Source: Mycobacteroides chelonae CCUG 47445 (GTDB lineage: Bacteria > Actinomycetota > Actinomycetes > Mycobacteriales > Mycobacteriaceae). From it: a DNA stretch of 64,000 nt. The DNA is taken from positions 1,178,001-1,242,000 of the forward strand of contig NZ_CP007220.1 in the NCBI RefSeq assembly GCF_001632805.1, in the 5' to 3' direction. Below the pieces are notes generated by a model that was given only the letters and a program-made list of their open reading frames with translations, did not search any database and was not told the origin of the DNA. Made by a program: the position numbers and the translations under genes. The number at the start of each line of letters is the position of its first letter. Within the stretch, counting starts at the first letter, position 1. Positions 49,527-56,816 of the stretch are shown here, in pieces.

Positions 49527-49886
49527 GTGCGGCGATACGACTACCCCCTACGGGTTATTGCGGTAGCCGTTGTCGTGGGCGTGCTGTGCTTCGTCGGGGT
49601 GAATCCGGGAAGTGTCATGGGCCAGGCAACGGCCATGACGCACGCCGTCGATCGGGACGGTACGAGCGCGGCGCCGGCGGACGCGCCTCAGGTCGATGCC
49701 TTCGCGCAGGTAGTGCAGATCGCCAAGATGTGCCGCGGGGTTCTCGCGGGGGCGATGCTGCTGGTGCTGGGGTTCGTAGTGCGCTACGTGCTGCTCACCG
49801 CGACACGGGGATCGCCTGTGCTGCAACGGATCGTCGGCCAACCAGGCCGGGTGGTGTTACTCAAAGGCTGTGTGAATCGGTGCTGA
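49527..49886 (+). CDS. Small two-helix membrane protein ending CVNRC
   Basis: A 119-residue protein: N-terminal helix (RVIAVAVVVGVLCFVGV), a variable external loop rich in Asp/Ala/Thr, a second helix (GVLAGAMLLVLGFVVRYVLL) and a short basic cytoplasmic end closing with KGCVNRC. Size, topology and the terminal Cys-containing basic tail recall the LpqS-like proteins at 55406 and 56302 (ICVSRR and LCVIRR ends), though the homology is only suggestive. Like 55406, it is followed by a two-cysteine secreted protein. Leaderless start. Confidence 0.6.
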   Translation: MRRYDYPLRVIAVAVVVGVLCFVGVNPGSVMGQATAMTHAVDRDGTSAAPADAPQVDAFAQVVQIAKMCRGVLAGAMLLVLGFVVRYVLLTATRGSPVLQRIVGQPGRVVLLKGCVNRC

Positions 49887-49952
49887 GGGGGTCGGTTAAC
49901 CCGACCCCGTATCAGTCATGCCGCGATAGCGCGGTTCTACACAGGAGCATCC

Positions 49953-50252
49953 ATGATTTCTCGTTTTGCGGTATCCGCGCTGGCGGTCGCAGCGACACTT
50001 CTCACCGCGCCGACGGCGCAGGCCGGTCCCGACGGCGATCCTGCTGCCGACGTCATCGCCGACTTGGAGGCCCGCGGGAACGTCGTCGTGATCAACCGCG
50101 TGGGCAGTGGTCCCATGGCGGACTGCAAGGCGACCGCCGTGCGGCCCGGCAGGTTGTTGGCGCCGGGGGCGTCGATCAATGCGCCGGGGACTAGCTGGGG
50201 TGGATCGATCCTGTCGACTCATCGCGTGATGCACGTCGACATCAAGTGCTGA
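49953..50252 (+). CDS. Small secreted two-cysteine protein 2
   Basis: A 99-residue exported protein: signal peptide ending TAQA at residue 24, mature chain from GPDGD. Cys58 and the C-terminal Cys99 are 41 apart, as in its paralogs at 48857 and 55905; shared blocks are DVI--L-ARG, VVVINR-GS-P, AVR-G and RVMHVDIKC. An AGGAG site lies 5 nt before the ATG, so it is not leaderless and is likely co-transcribed with the membrane protein at 49527. Its 3' end overlaps the convergent DUF488 gene. Confidence 0.75.
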   Translation: MISRFAVSALAVAATLLTAPTAQAGPDGDPAADVIADLEARGNVVVINRVGSGPMADCKATAVRPGRLLAPGASINAPGTSWGGSILSTHRVMHVDIKC

Positions 50253-50589
50253 GGAAATCCCGCAGTACGATCGCGTGATTGTGCTCCGGGTCCTTGGCGG
50301 CGTAGAGCAGCGTGACGGTGCCGTGTTCGCGTTCGAGCTCGTGGGCGGTGTCCACCGCCGGGTTGGTAGCCAGCTCGGCGCGGTACTCGTCGGCGTAGGT
50401 GCCCCACTCCTCAGCGGGGGCGTGGTGCCAGCGGACCCGCAGGTCGGGGCTCGGTGCGATGTCCTTGAACCAGAGGTCGACCTGCGCGGCAGCCTTGCTC
50501 ACGCCCCGCGGCCACAGCCGGTCGACCAGCACGCGATAACCGTCCGAGGGGTCGGGAGTCTCGTAGATCCGCTTGGTGGAAAAGGTCAC
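50242..50589 (-). CDS. DUF488-family protein
   Basis: A 115-residue protein with the family pattern FSTKRIYETPDPSDGYRVLVDRLWPRGVSKAAA, WFKDIAPSPDLRVRWHH and LLYAAKDPEHNHAIVLRDFL. Its role is unknown to me. GTG 50589 gives the usual family N-terminus; an in-frame ATG at 50628 would add 13 residues and overlap the ychF promoter region. Confidence 0.8.
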   Translation of the reverse strand: MTFSTKRIYETPDPSDGYRVLVDRLWPRGVSKAAAQVDLWFKDIAPSPDLRVRWHHAPAEEWGTYADEYRAELATNPAVDTAHELEREHGTVTLLYAAKDPEHNHAIVLRDFLST

Positions 50590-50631
50590 CTGAGCATTCT
50601 TATCTGCCGGGGTCCGTAGACTCACCATCTC

Positions 50632-51705
50632 GTGAGCCTGAACTTGGGAATCGTTGGTCTGCCGAACGTCGGAAAGTCGACGCTGTTCAACGCGTTAACG
50701 CGCAACAACGTACTGGCGGCCAACTACCCGTTTGCGACCATCGAACCGAACGAGGGCGTGGTGCCGCTGCCGGACCCGCGCCTGGACAAGCTGGCGGAGG
50801 TTTTCGGCTCGGCGCGGACCCTGCCCGCGACCGTGACGTTCGTGGACATCGCCGGAATCGTCAAGGGTGCCTCCGAGGGGGCCGGGCTGGGGAACAAGTT
50901 TCTGGCCAACATCCGCGAATGCGATGCCATCTGTCAGGTGGTGCGGGTGTTCGCCGATGACGACGTCGTGCACGTCGATGGCCGCGTCGATCCGGCCGCC
51001 GACATCGAGGTGATCGAGACCGAGCTGATTCTCGCCGACATGCAGACGCTGGAGAAGGCGGTGCCGCGGCTGGAGAAGGAAGCTAAGACCAAGAAGGACC
51101 GTCAGCCGCTCGCCGATGCCGCCAAGGCCGCTCAAGAGGTTCTCGACAGCGGCAAGACCCTGTTCTCGACCGGGCAGGACTGGTCGGTGGTGCGCGAGCT
51201 GAACCTGATGACCACCAAGCCCTTCCTGTACGTGTTCAACGCCGACGAGTCGGTGCTCGGCGACGAGGCGCGGGTCGCTCAGCTGCGGGAGCTGGTGGCC
51301 CCCGCCGATGCGGTGTTCCTGGACGCGAAGATCGAGTCCGAGTTGCAGGAGCTGGACGAGGAGTCCGCCGCCGAGCTGCTGGAGTCCATCGGGCAGAGCG
51401 AACGGGGCCTGGATGCGTTGGCGCATGCGGGTTTCCACACGCTCAAGCTGCAGACCTACCTGACCGCGGGGCCAAAAGAGGCCCGGGCGTGGACGATTCA
51501 TCAAGGAGACACCGCGCCCAAGGCGGCCGGGGTCATCCATACCGACTTCGAGAAAGGCTTCATCAAGGCCGAGGTGGTGTCCTACGAGGACCTCGTCGAA
51601 GCCGGTTCGATGGCCGCGGCGAAGGCTGCCGGGAAGGTCCGGATGGAAGGCAAGGACTACGTCATGGTCGACGGCGACGTAGTGGAGTTCCGCTTCAACG
51701 TCTGA
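50632..51705 (+). CDS. ychF: Obg-like ATPase YchF
   Basis: A 357-residue P-loop ATPase of the Obg/YchF family linked to ribosomes and redox stress. Seen: GLPNVGKSTLFNALT (G1), FATIEPNEG (G2), VDIAGIVKGASEGAGLGN (G3), a helical-arm insert and the TGS domain with LKLQTYLTAGPKEARAWTI and the closing KDYVMVDGDVVEFRFNV. GTG start. The Mtb match is Rv1112. The 35 bp spanning its stop codon are repeated downstream at 52389. Confidence 0.96.
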   Translation: MSLNLGIVGLPNVGKSTLFNALTRNNVLAANYPFATIEPNEGVVPLPDPRLDKLAEVFGSARTLPATVTFVDIAGIVKGASEGAGLGNKFLANIRECDAICQVVRVFADDDVVHVDGRVDPAADIEVIETELILADMQTLEKAVPRLEKEAKTKKDRQPLADAAKAAQEVLDSGKTLFSTGQDWSVVRELNLMTTKPFLYVFNADESVLGDEARVAQLRELVAPADAVFLDAKIESELQELDEESAAELLESIGQSERGLDALAHAGFHTLKLQTYLTAGPKEARAWTIHQGDTAPKAAGVIHTDFEKGFIKAEVVSYEDLVEAGSMAAAKAAGKVRMEGKDYVMVDGDVVEFRFNV

Positions 51706-51708
51706 TCA
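51674..51708 (+). repeat. Direct repeat, left copy (ychF 3' end)
   Basis: The last codons and stop of ychF. It matches 52389-52423 at 31 of 35 positions; TTCAACGTCTGATCA is identical in both. The pair brackets about 680 bp that include the VOC gene. Confidence 0.7.
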
Positions 51709-51798
51709 GCAGAAACCGTAGCCCTGCGACACGGTGAGTGCTTCACTGTCATGGTCAGTCCTACTGCACTGTGTAGTAGACGATTCGTAGGGGGCAGA

Positions 51799-52350
51799 AT
51801 GCGGTGGCGCGGTGTAAGTCACGTTGAGTTCGCGGTACTGGAGTATGACGCTTCCATCGCCTTCTATGACGCCTTGTTCGGCTGGCTGGGGTATAGCAGC
51901 TTTTCATCGTTGAACATGGAGTACCAGTCGATTTACTACATGACTCAGCATTTCAATCTCCACAGCTACATCGGTGTGCAGCCGGCCCGGACCGGAGGAA
52001 AGCTGACCCATGCCGAACAGGCCGTGGGCGTCAATCACGTTGCGCTGTGGGCCCGCAGCAGGAAAGAGGTCGATCGCTTTTACCGCGAGTTCTTGATCCC
52101 GCGGGGTATCGAGGTTACTGACGAGCCTAAGACGTATCCGCAGTACTGGCCGGGCTATTACGCCGTGTTCTTCGACGACCCAATCAACGGTATTCATTGG
52201 GAGTTGGCGTGGATGCCGAAAATTCCTACTCCGCGCCAGGTTTGGTCGTTCTATCGTGCGCTCAGCGGCTTCGCGGGCAGTCGGCCAGACCTCGCTAGTA
52301 GCGTACCGGGCCTTGTCTGGCAGGCACGGCGAACGCTACCTCGTCGGTGA
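51799..52350 (+). CDS. VOC/glyoxalase-fold protein
   Basis: A 183-residue protein with one vicinal-oxygen-chelate domain: GVSHVEFAVLEYDASIAFYDALFGWLGY at the start, a HVALWARSRKEVDRFYREFLIPRG second module and YYAVFFDDPINGIHWELAW, where His and Glu residues could bind a metal. Substrate unknown. It sits between ychF and a copy of the ychF 3' end, so it was probably added there by a recombination event. AGGGGG precedes the ATG at 51799. Confidence 0.72.
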   Translation: MRWRGVSHVEFAVLEYDASIAFYDALFGWLGYSSFSSLNMEYQSIYYMTQHFNLHSYIGVQPARTGGKLTHAEQAVGVNHVALWARSRKEVDRFYREFLIPRGIEVTDEPKTYPQYWPGYYAVFFDDPINGIHWELAWMPKIPTPRQVWSFYRALSGFAGSRPDLASSVPGLVWQARRTLPRR

Positions 52351-52388
52351 ACGGCGTAACCGTTCGAGTTGACAGATCTCGCCGCACC

Positions 52389-52423
52389 GCGACGTAGTCG
52401 AATTCCTTTTCAACGTCTGATCA
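52389..52423 (+). repeat. Direct repeat, right copy (ychF 3'-end remnant)
   Basis: 31/35 identity to 51674-51708 with no ychF coding around it. The last three bases form the stop codon of the leftward SnoaL-like gene. Confidence 0.7.
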
Positions 52424-52801
52424 CCCGATGGGTTCAACCCATTGAGCGCGCGAGGGGCCGGGTTCGAAGGGTTCGCCGAAATACTGCGTTTCGCGGATCA
52501 CCTCACCGTCTTCGAACTCCATGACGCTCACAACGTGAAAGGGCTGTGCGTCGTACGTTGCGACGAGCTCGCTGACCCATAGATCACCACCACCGGTAAT
52601 CCGTCGCACGGTGAACCGTTTCTTGTTCGGCTGAGCTTTGCGCGAGGCTTGAATGTTGGCGCGGCCACGAATTCGCTCACCAGACTGCGGGTATTCGAGA
52701 ACCGCATCGTCTCGATAGACCCGATGTTCTGCATCGAAGTCGTCTGCGTCGGAGGCTGCCCAGTGGGCTTCGAGCGCACCGCGTAGATCCACGTCGTTCA
52801 T
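52421..52801 (-). CDS. SnoaL-like protein
   Basis: A 126-residue NTF2-fold protein: DLRGALEAHWAASDADDFDAEHRVYRDDAVLEYPQSGERIRGRANI, then a beta half ending FEDGEVIRETQYFGEPFEPGPSRAQWVEPIG. The YPQSGERIRGR stretch is common in hydroxylase/cyclase relatives of unknown activity. AAAGG precedes the ATG. Its stop lies in the right copy of the ychF repeat, so the junction falls exactly at its end. Confidence 0.75.
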   Translation of the reverse strand: MNDVDLRGALEAHWAASDADDFDAEHRVYRDDAVLEYPQSGERIRGRANIQASRKAQPNKKRFTVRRITGGGDLWVSELVATYDAQPFHVVSVMEFEDGEVIRETQYFGEPFEPGPSRAQWVEPIG

Positions 52802-52919
52802 AGAGGCCTTTCTTTCGATCAGATGGTTCCAGTTTCCCGGACTTGTCGGGGTGCGCGCCTAGCATCTGGCTCACCGCGCAGTCCGCCGATCCTCGGCGGC
52901 ATCCCCAGGAGGTCTACCA

Positions 52920-53318
52920 ATGAGATTCGTTTCGACACGAATCATCACAGCCGACGTCGATCGGTTGGTCACGTTCTACGAGATGGTCACCGAAGCAGTG
53001 GCCGTCTGGGGGAATGAGCTTTTCGCAGAGATTCCGACGTCGGTCGGCACGCTGGCGATCGGCAGCGAGAAAACCGTCCCGCTGTTCGGGCAGGGATCTG
53101 CCGAGCCGGCCGCGAATCGCACAGCCATTCTCGAATTCATCGTGGATGACGTCGACGCCGAATTCGCCCGGCTTCGCGAGCAACTCGCCGATGTGGTCAC
53201 CCAACCGACAACGATGCCGTGGGGGAACCGTGCCGTGCTGTTCCGGGATCCCGACGGGAATCTCGTTAATCTGTTCACCCCGGTCACCGACGGGGCGCGC
53301 GCCAAGTTCGGGGTATGA
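52920..53318 (+). CDS. VOC/glyoxalase-fold protein
   Basis: A 132-residue single-domain VOC protein: FVSTRIITADVDRLVTFYEMVTEAVAV, then VDDVDAEFARLREQLADVV and the closing LFRDPDGNLVNLFTP typical of the fold. The usual first metal His is replaced, so it may be an antibiotic-binding or non-metal member. A strong AGGAGG site lies 8 nt before the ATG. Confidence 0.8.
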   Translation: MRFVSTRIITADVDRLVTFYEMVTEAVAVWGNELFAEIPTSVGTLAIGSEKTVPLFGQGSAEPAANRTAILEFIVDDVDAEFARLREQLADVVTQPTTMPWGNRAVLFRDPDGNLVNLFTPVTDGARAKFGV

Positions 53319-53366
53319 CTCGTCGTCGACATGTGCGCACGGGCAGTTTCGATCCGCCGCGTTCGC

Positions 53367-53645
53367 CTAATCCGCTGCCGCCTCGTTCAGGATCGAAGTG
53401 ATGAATACCGAGCGCGGTGTGAATACGTCGAGGAGACCGACTGCACGCACGGCCGGCGCTAGGTTTCGGAGTTCGCTTTCGATGGCCGCGCGCCGTGGAT
53501 CTGATTCGGGAGTGGTCTCTAAGAGTTTGGCATTCGCGATGAATGCCGCGACTGTGCCCTTCCGTACGCTGATTCCATCGACGGTGGTTGAGTTGTCGGC
53601 GTCGGACAGAACGTCCTCGGGGCGAACTGCGCCTTCACTTGCCAC
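53367..53645 (-). CDS. Small cytoplasmic protein, unassigned
   Basis: A 92-residue protein opening VASEGAVRPEDVLSDADN, with no signal or membrane segment. A central GISVRKGTVAAFIANAKLLE helix is followed by ESDPRRAAIESELRNLAPAVRAVGLLDVF and an ending SVFITSILNEAAAD. I do not recognise the family. The GTG at 53645 has GGGAG 7 nt upstream. The protein looks helical and could be a small regulator, but nothing in the sequence proves that. Confidence 0.5.
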   Translation of the reverse strand: MASEGAVRPEDVLSDADNSTTVDGISVRKGTVAAFIANAKLLETTPESDPRRAAIESELRNLAPAVRAVGLLDVFTPRSVFITSILNEAAAD

Positions 53646-53744
53646 CGGAACTCCCTTCACGCGGTTGTATATCTCTCTGCGAGGGTAGCAACCTTGCTCT
53701 CCGTGAAGGTCGCAATGCATGTGCTGCAGAGAATAGGCCGCGCG

Positions 53745-55268
53745 TTAGTCCTGCACGTAGGACACGACCGCCATCATTCCGGCTTCGCCGTGATAGATGT
53801 TGTGACAGTGGGTAAGCCACTGCCCGGGATTGTCGGCATCGAAGTCCACTTCGACGGTCTTCATGGGGGCGACGAGGACCGTATCTTTGCGGGCGCGGTA
53901 CGTCCCCTTCGCATCGCGGACCGAGAAGGTGTGCCCGTGGAGATGCATGGGGTGGAACATCATCGAGTCGTTGACGAAACGTAGCCGTGTCCGTTGACCC
54001 TCACGTACGGGCAGTCCGTCGCGCGGGTCGTAGGTCTTGCCGTTGATTGTCCAGGTGTACTTGCCGACGGGTCCGGCCAACCGGACATCGTGAATGACGT
54101 CCGCGTTGCGCTGGCTCAGTTGAACCTCGGGGGTAGCGCTGAGCGTCGCGGTGTCCAGTGGCACCTGGGACTTCATCAGCATCGCGGCATCTTCGGCGCG
54201 CCCGCGCACCGGGGTATCGCCCGAACGCAGAATCAGTTGGGCAAAGCCATCTTTCCCCTCCGGCACCGCCACGAGCGGCACCGACGAACCCGGGATGGTG
54301 ACGACGGCATCGACCCGCTCGCCCATGGTCACCAGAACGGTGTCGGCCTTGTAGGGCTGCACCGGGAAGCCGTCGGTGTGGGTGACTGTCATCGGCACGC
54401 CGGGAATGCTGACCCGGAACGCCGTGTCGCCGCCGGCGTTGACGATGCGCAACCGCACCCGCTGTCCGGAGCGATAGGTGGTGGTCTGCGGATCGGCAGC
54501 CACCCGCCCGTTGATCAGATAGTGGGGGTACTTCACATCGCCGGCGTCCACACCCAGCGGCGTCGTTGGGTCCGATCCCATGCCTCCCATCATCGAATGA
54601 TCCATCGGGGGCATGCCCTTGGCGCGCAATCCTTCGAGCACTTGGTCGGGATCGGTACCGGTGCCGTCGATCCAGTCATCGAGCGCCACCACCAACTCCT
54701 CGTCGTATCCGGTGCGCTCGTCGGGGTCCTCGATGATCAGCGGCGCGTACAGTCCGCGATCGATTTGCGTACCGACGTGGGGATGGAACCAGTACGTCCC
54801 CGCGTGGGGCACCGCGAACTCGTAGTCGAACACTCCGGTGGGCGGTATTTCCGGCTGGGTGAGGCCGGGCACGCCGTCCATGTCGTTGCGCAGGGCGAGC
54901 CCGTGCCAGTGCACGGTGGTGGGCGCCGGGAGGTTGTTAGTAGTTTGCACACGCAGGACTTCACCCTTGCGAACGCGGATCTCCTGGCCGGGTACCCGCC
55001 CACCGTATGCCCATGTTTGCACCTGGGTTCCGGCGAGGTCGAGCTGAGTGGGGCCAGCGTTCAGAGCGAACTGTCTGACCGCAGCCCCCTGGGGTCGCCG
55101 GGCCGCTTCCACTGCGGCCACCCGGGCCGAATCAGGGTTAACACGTTGTGGTGTCGCGGTTCCGGAGGGGCCCCTGGTGCAGGACGCGAGAAACCCGGCT
55201 GCGGCCACCGTCATGCCCAGACGGAGGAGATCGCGGCGGCCAAGCAGTGGTGAATTGCCCGTTGTCAT
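53745..55268 (-). CDS. mmcO: Multicopper oxidase (copper-detoxifying), Tat-exported lipoprotein
   Basis: A 507-residue oxidase that converts Cu(I) to less toxic Cu(II) outside the membrane. Seen: Tat motif GRRDLLRLGM followed by lipobox LASC (about residue 29), then the four copper motifs TTVHWHGLAL, YWFHPHVGTQ, FHPMHLHGHTF and HCHNIYHGEAGMM (T1 Cys-His-Met). It matches Mtb Rv0846c. The ATG at 55268 is 10 nt from a RicR-type box; a TATACA element 7 nt upstream fits a leaderless start. Confidence 0.93.
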   Translation of the reverse strand: MTTGNSPLLGRRDLLRLGMTVAAAGFLASCTRGPSGTATPQRVNPDSARVAAVEAARRPQGAAVRQFALNAGPTQLDLAGTQVQTWAYGGRVPGQEIRVRKGEVLRVQTTNNLPAPTTVHWHGLALRNDMDGVPGLTQPEIPPTGVFDYEFAVPHAGTYWFHPHVGTQIDRGLYAPLIIEDPDERTGYDEELVVALDDWIDGTGTDPDQVLEGLRAKGMPPMDHSMMGGMGSDPTTPLGVDAGDVKYPHYLINGRVAADPQTTTYRSGQRVRLRIVNAGGDTAFRVSIPGVPMTVTHTDGFPVQPYKADTVLVTMGERVDAVVTIPGSSVPLVAVPEGKDGFAQLILRSGDTPVRGRAEDAAMLMKSQVPLDTATLSATPEVQLSQRNADVIHDVRLAGPVGKYTWTINGKTYDPRDGLPVREGQRTRLRFVNDSMMFHPMHLHGHTFSVRDAKGTYRARKDTVLVAPMKTVEVDFDADNPGQWLTHCHNIYHGEAGMMAVVSYVQD

Positions 55269-55278
55269 GATGTTATGT

Positions 55279-55295
55279 ATACCCCGTAGGGGTAT
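55279..55295. promoter_or_regulatory. RicR-type copper operator 1
   Basis: ATACCCCGTAGGGGTAT: TACCC-N5-GGGTA with 7-bp symmetric arms. It lies between divergent mmcO and the LpqS-like gene, overlapping the mmcO -10 region and the probable -35 of the rightward promoter (-10 TACGGT at 55314-55319). Confidence 0.8.
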
Positions 55296-55405
55296 TTAAA
55301 GCGAATCGCGTGCTACGGTCGGTGTGTGTTGCCGTCCAGTGGGGAACTGCAACCGGTGTGGCGGGTCCGCGTCGTATCGGGTGCCCGCGTGCTGGTCGCG
55401 GCGAC

Positions 55406-55813
55406 GTGCTGAAAAACAGGGGGCCGTCGCGATCGCGATGGATCGCCGTGCTCGTCGCAGGCGTGATCGCCGCACTGCCAGTGCTGCATTGCACGGTGAT
55501 GGCCGATGCGGCACTCCCGGTCGTCTCGCATCACCTCGTTGCTTCTGCGTCCGATACTGCTGCGGGTGTGGGCCAACACATCGGCAGGGCCTCCCAGGAT
55601 TTCACCAGCCAGATCTTTGATGTGATCGCCGGAAAAGTCCGATCCGGTAACGCATTCCGAATGCTATGGGCGGCGGCGCTGGTCGTGACGCTGGCTGTCT
55701 CGCTACTCCCTTTGCGGGTGGTGGTCACACGCGCGCCTCCTCGCCGTCGTGCGTGTGTCGCGGTCGTGGGTGGCAGGGCCCGTCTGCATCAGATTTGTGT
55801 GAGTCGACGCTGA
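55406..55813 (+). CDS. LpqS-like small envelope protein, copy A
   Basis: A 135-residue protein with an N-terminal signal/anchor helix ending ALPVLHC, a His/Asp-containing external loop, a second helix (MLWAAALVVTLAVSLLPL) and a basic tail with TRAPPRRRACV and closing ICVSRR. The RxPP and terminal Cys-basic ending match LpqS (Rv0847) as I recall it. Start chosen at GTG 55406, just before the signal helix; earlier GTGs at 55310/55322 are possible. The atypical VLHC makes lipidation uncertain. Under RicR box 1, divergent from mmcO. Confidence 0.65.
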   Translation: MLKNRGPSRSRWIAVLVAGVIAALPVLHCTVMADAALPVVSHHLVASASDTAAGVGQHIGRASQDFTSQIFDVIAGKVRSGNAFRMLWAAALVVTLAVSLLPLRVVVTRAPPRRRACVAVVGGRARLHQICVSRR

Positions 55814-55904
55814 TGAATCCCTTGCGGCGGATATGTCCTTCTGCCGCATACGGCTGTCAGTGAAGACTCGCCACACCGAAGTGGCGCAGACGTTGGGAAT
55901 CGTT

Positions 55905-56234
55905 ATGTACGGACGCCTTATCTTCCACCGCCTCGGCGGCCTCTGTGTGGCCGCGGCTGTTGCTGGTGCACTCATGGCTGTTGGCACTCCGCGTGCCGAC
56001 GCCGGTCCCAAGAACCATGGGAACGCCGACGTTGTCATCACGTCCCTGAAGGCCCGGGGAGACAGGGTCGTCATCAATCGGCGCGGCAGCGCACCGCTGA
56101 CCGAATGCGTTGCGACCTCCGTGCGTGAGGGGCGGTCGGAGTACCGCTGGCAGCGCATCCGTGTGGCCGATCCCACCAGTCCGCTGGTCCAGGTACTCGA
56201 CTACCGGGTCATGCATGTCAGCGTTGAGTGCTGA
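55905..56234 (+). CDS. Small secreted two-cysteine protein 3
   Basis: A 109-residue exported protein: signal peptide ending RADA at residue 33, mature chain from GPKNHGNADVV. Cys68 and C-terminal Cys109 are 41 apart as in its paralogs at 48857 and 49953; closest to the 49953 protein (shared DRVVINR-GS-PL-EC and YRVMHVSVEC-type end). ATG 55905 gives a normal-length signal peptide; the frame is open back to 55833. It follows the LpqS-like gene, so a copper-regulated transcript is likely but inferred. Confidence 0.72.
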   Translation: MYGRLIFHRLGGLCVAAAVAGALMAVGTPRADAGPKNHGNADVVITSLKARGDRVVINRRGSAPLTECVATSVREGRSEYRWQRIRVADPTSPLVQVLDYRVMHVSVEC

Positions 56235-56260
56235 CCACAGTTAGATAGCGATCAGGTCAC

Positions 56261-56277
56261 ATACCCCATGAGGGTAT
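56261..56277. promoter_or_regulatory. RicR-type copper operator 2
   Basis: ATACCCCATGAGGGTAT: TACCC-N5-GGGTA, 13 nt before the -10 element of the LpqS gene, so it covers the -35 region. Confidence 0.8.
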
Positions 56278-56289
56278 GTTAAATCGTGC

Positions 56290-56295
56290 TAACCT
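56290..56295 (+). promoter_or_regulatory. -10 element of lpqS (leaderless)
   Basis: TAACCT, 6 nt before the ATG at 56302. Confidence 0.5.
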
Positions 56296-56301
56296 CGCGT
56301 C

Positions 56302-56724
56302 ATGCTGACCGAAGCGCGCCGCACGAGTCGCCGTGGGCGGCTGTGGCTGGTCGCGGTCCTCGTCGCAACGGTCGCGACCCTGCCGATCTTGCACTGTGTC
56401 TCCGTCGGTCATGGCGGCGGTGAGGCGCCGCACCATAAGGCGACGCACGCCGCACTCCAGGGGCACGGTCCATCGGCTACCCATGCGCACCTCGACAACG
56501 CGGTCCACGAGATGGCATGTCAGACCGCGGACGGGCTGGTCGCACTGGCCCGGGGTTTCAATCCACTGCGGATTCTCTTCGTACTGGCCGCGTTTGCTCT
56601 CGCCATGCTGGTGTTCCAGCCCGCGGCTGCCCAACTCTCGCGCGGTCCACCACGTGCTATCGGTTATCACGGGGCCCGAACGGGCCGCGACATCCTCACC
56701 AAACTCTGCGTCATTCGGCGCTGA
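56302..56724 (+). CDS. lpqS: LpqS-like copper-regulated envelope protein, copy B
   Basis: A 140-residue protein with the same plan as copy A: N-terminal helix ending TLPILHC, a His-rich external loop ([20 protein letters not shown]...[13 protein letters not shown]) that could bind metal, a second helix and a basic tail with [23 protein letters not shown] and ending CVIRR. It is ahead of cysK2 and the MFS gene exactly as Rv0847 is, and directly behind RicR box 2. Probable role in copper handling at the envelope; the mechanism is unknown. Confidence 0.8.
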   Translation: MLTEARRTSRRGRLWLVAVLVATVATLPILHCVSVGHGGGEAPHHKATHAALQGHGPSATHAHLDNAVHEMACQTADGLVALARGFNPLRILFVLAAFALAMLVFQPAAAQLSRGPPRAIGYHGARTGRDILTKLCVIRR

Positions 56725-56816
56725 TCGACCCCTCGGGCAAAGCGGAGTTCCGCCATGCCCGCACGCCGTCATCAGCTTCCCGGCCGCGCCGTGCGGCCCC
56801 CACGCAGGGATTCTCA

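Noticed and set aside
55833..55904. Longer start (ATG 55833) for secreted protein 3
   Set aside because: It would put 24 non-hydrophobic residues ahead of the signal peptide, unlike both paralogs.
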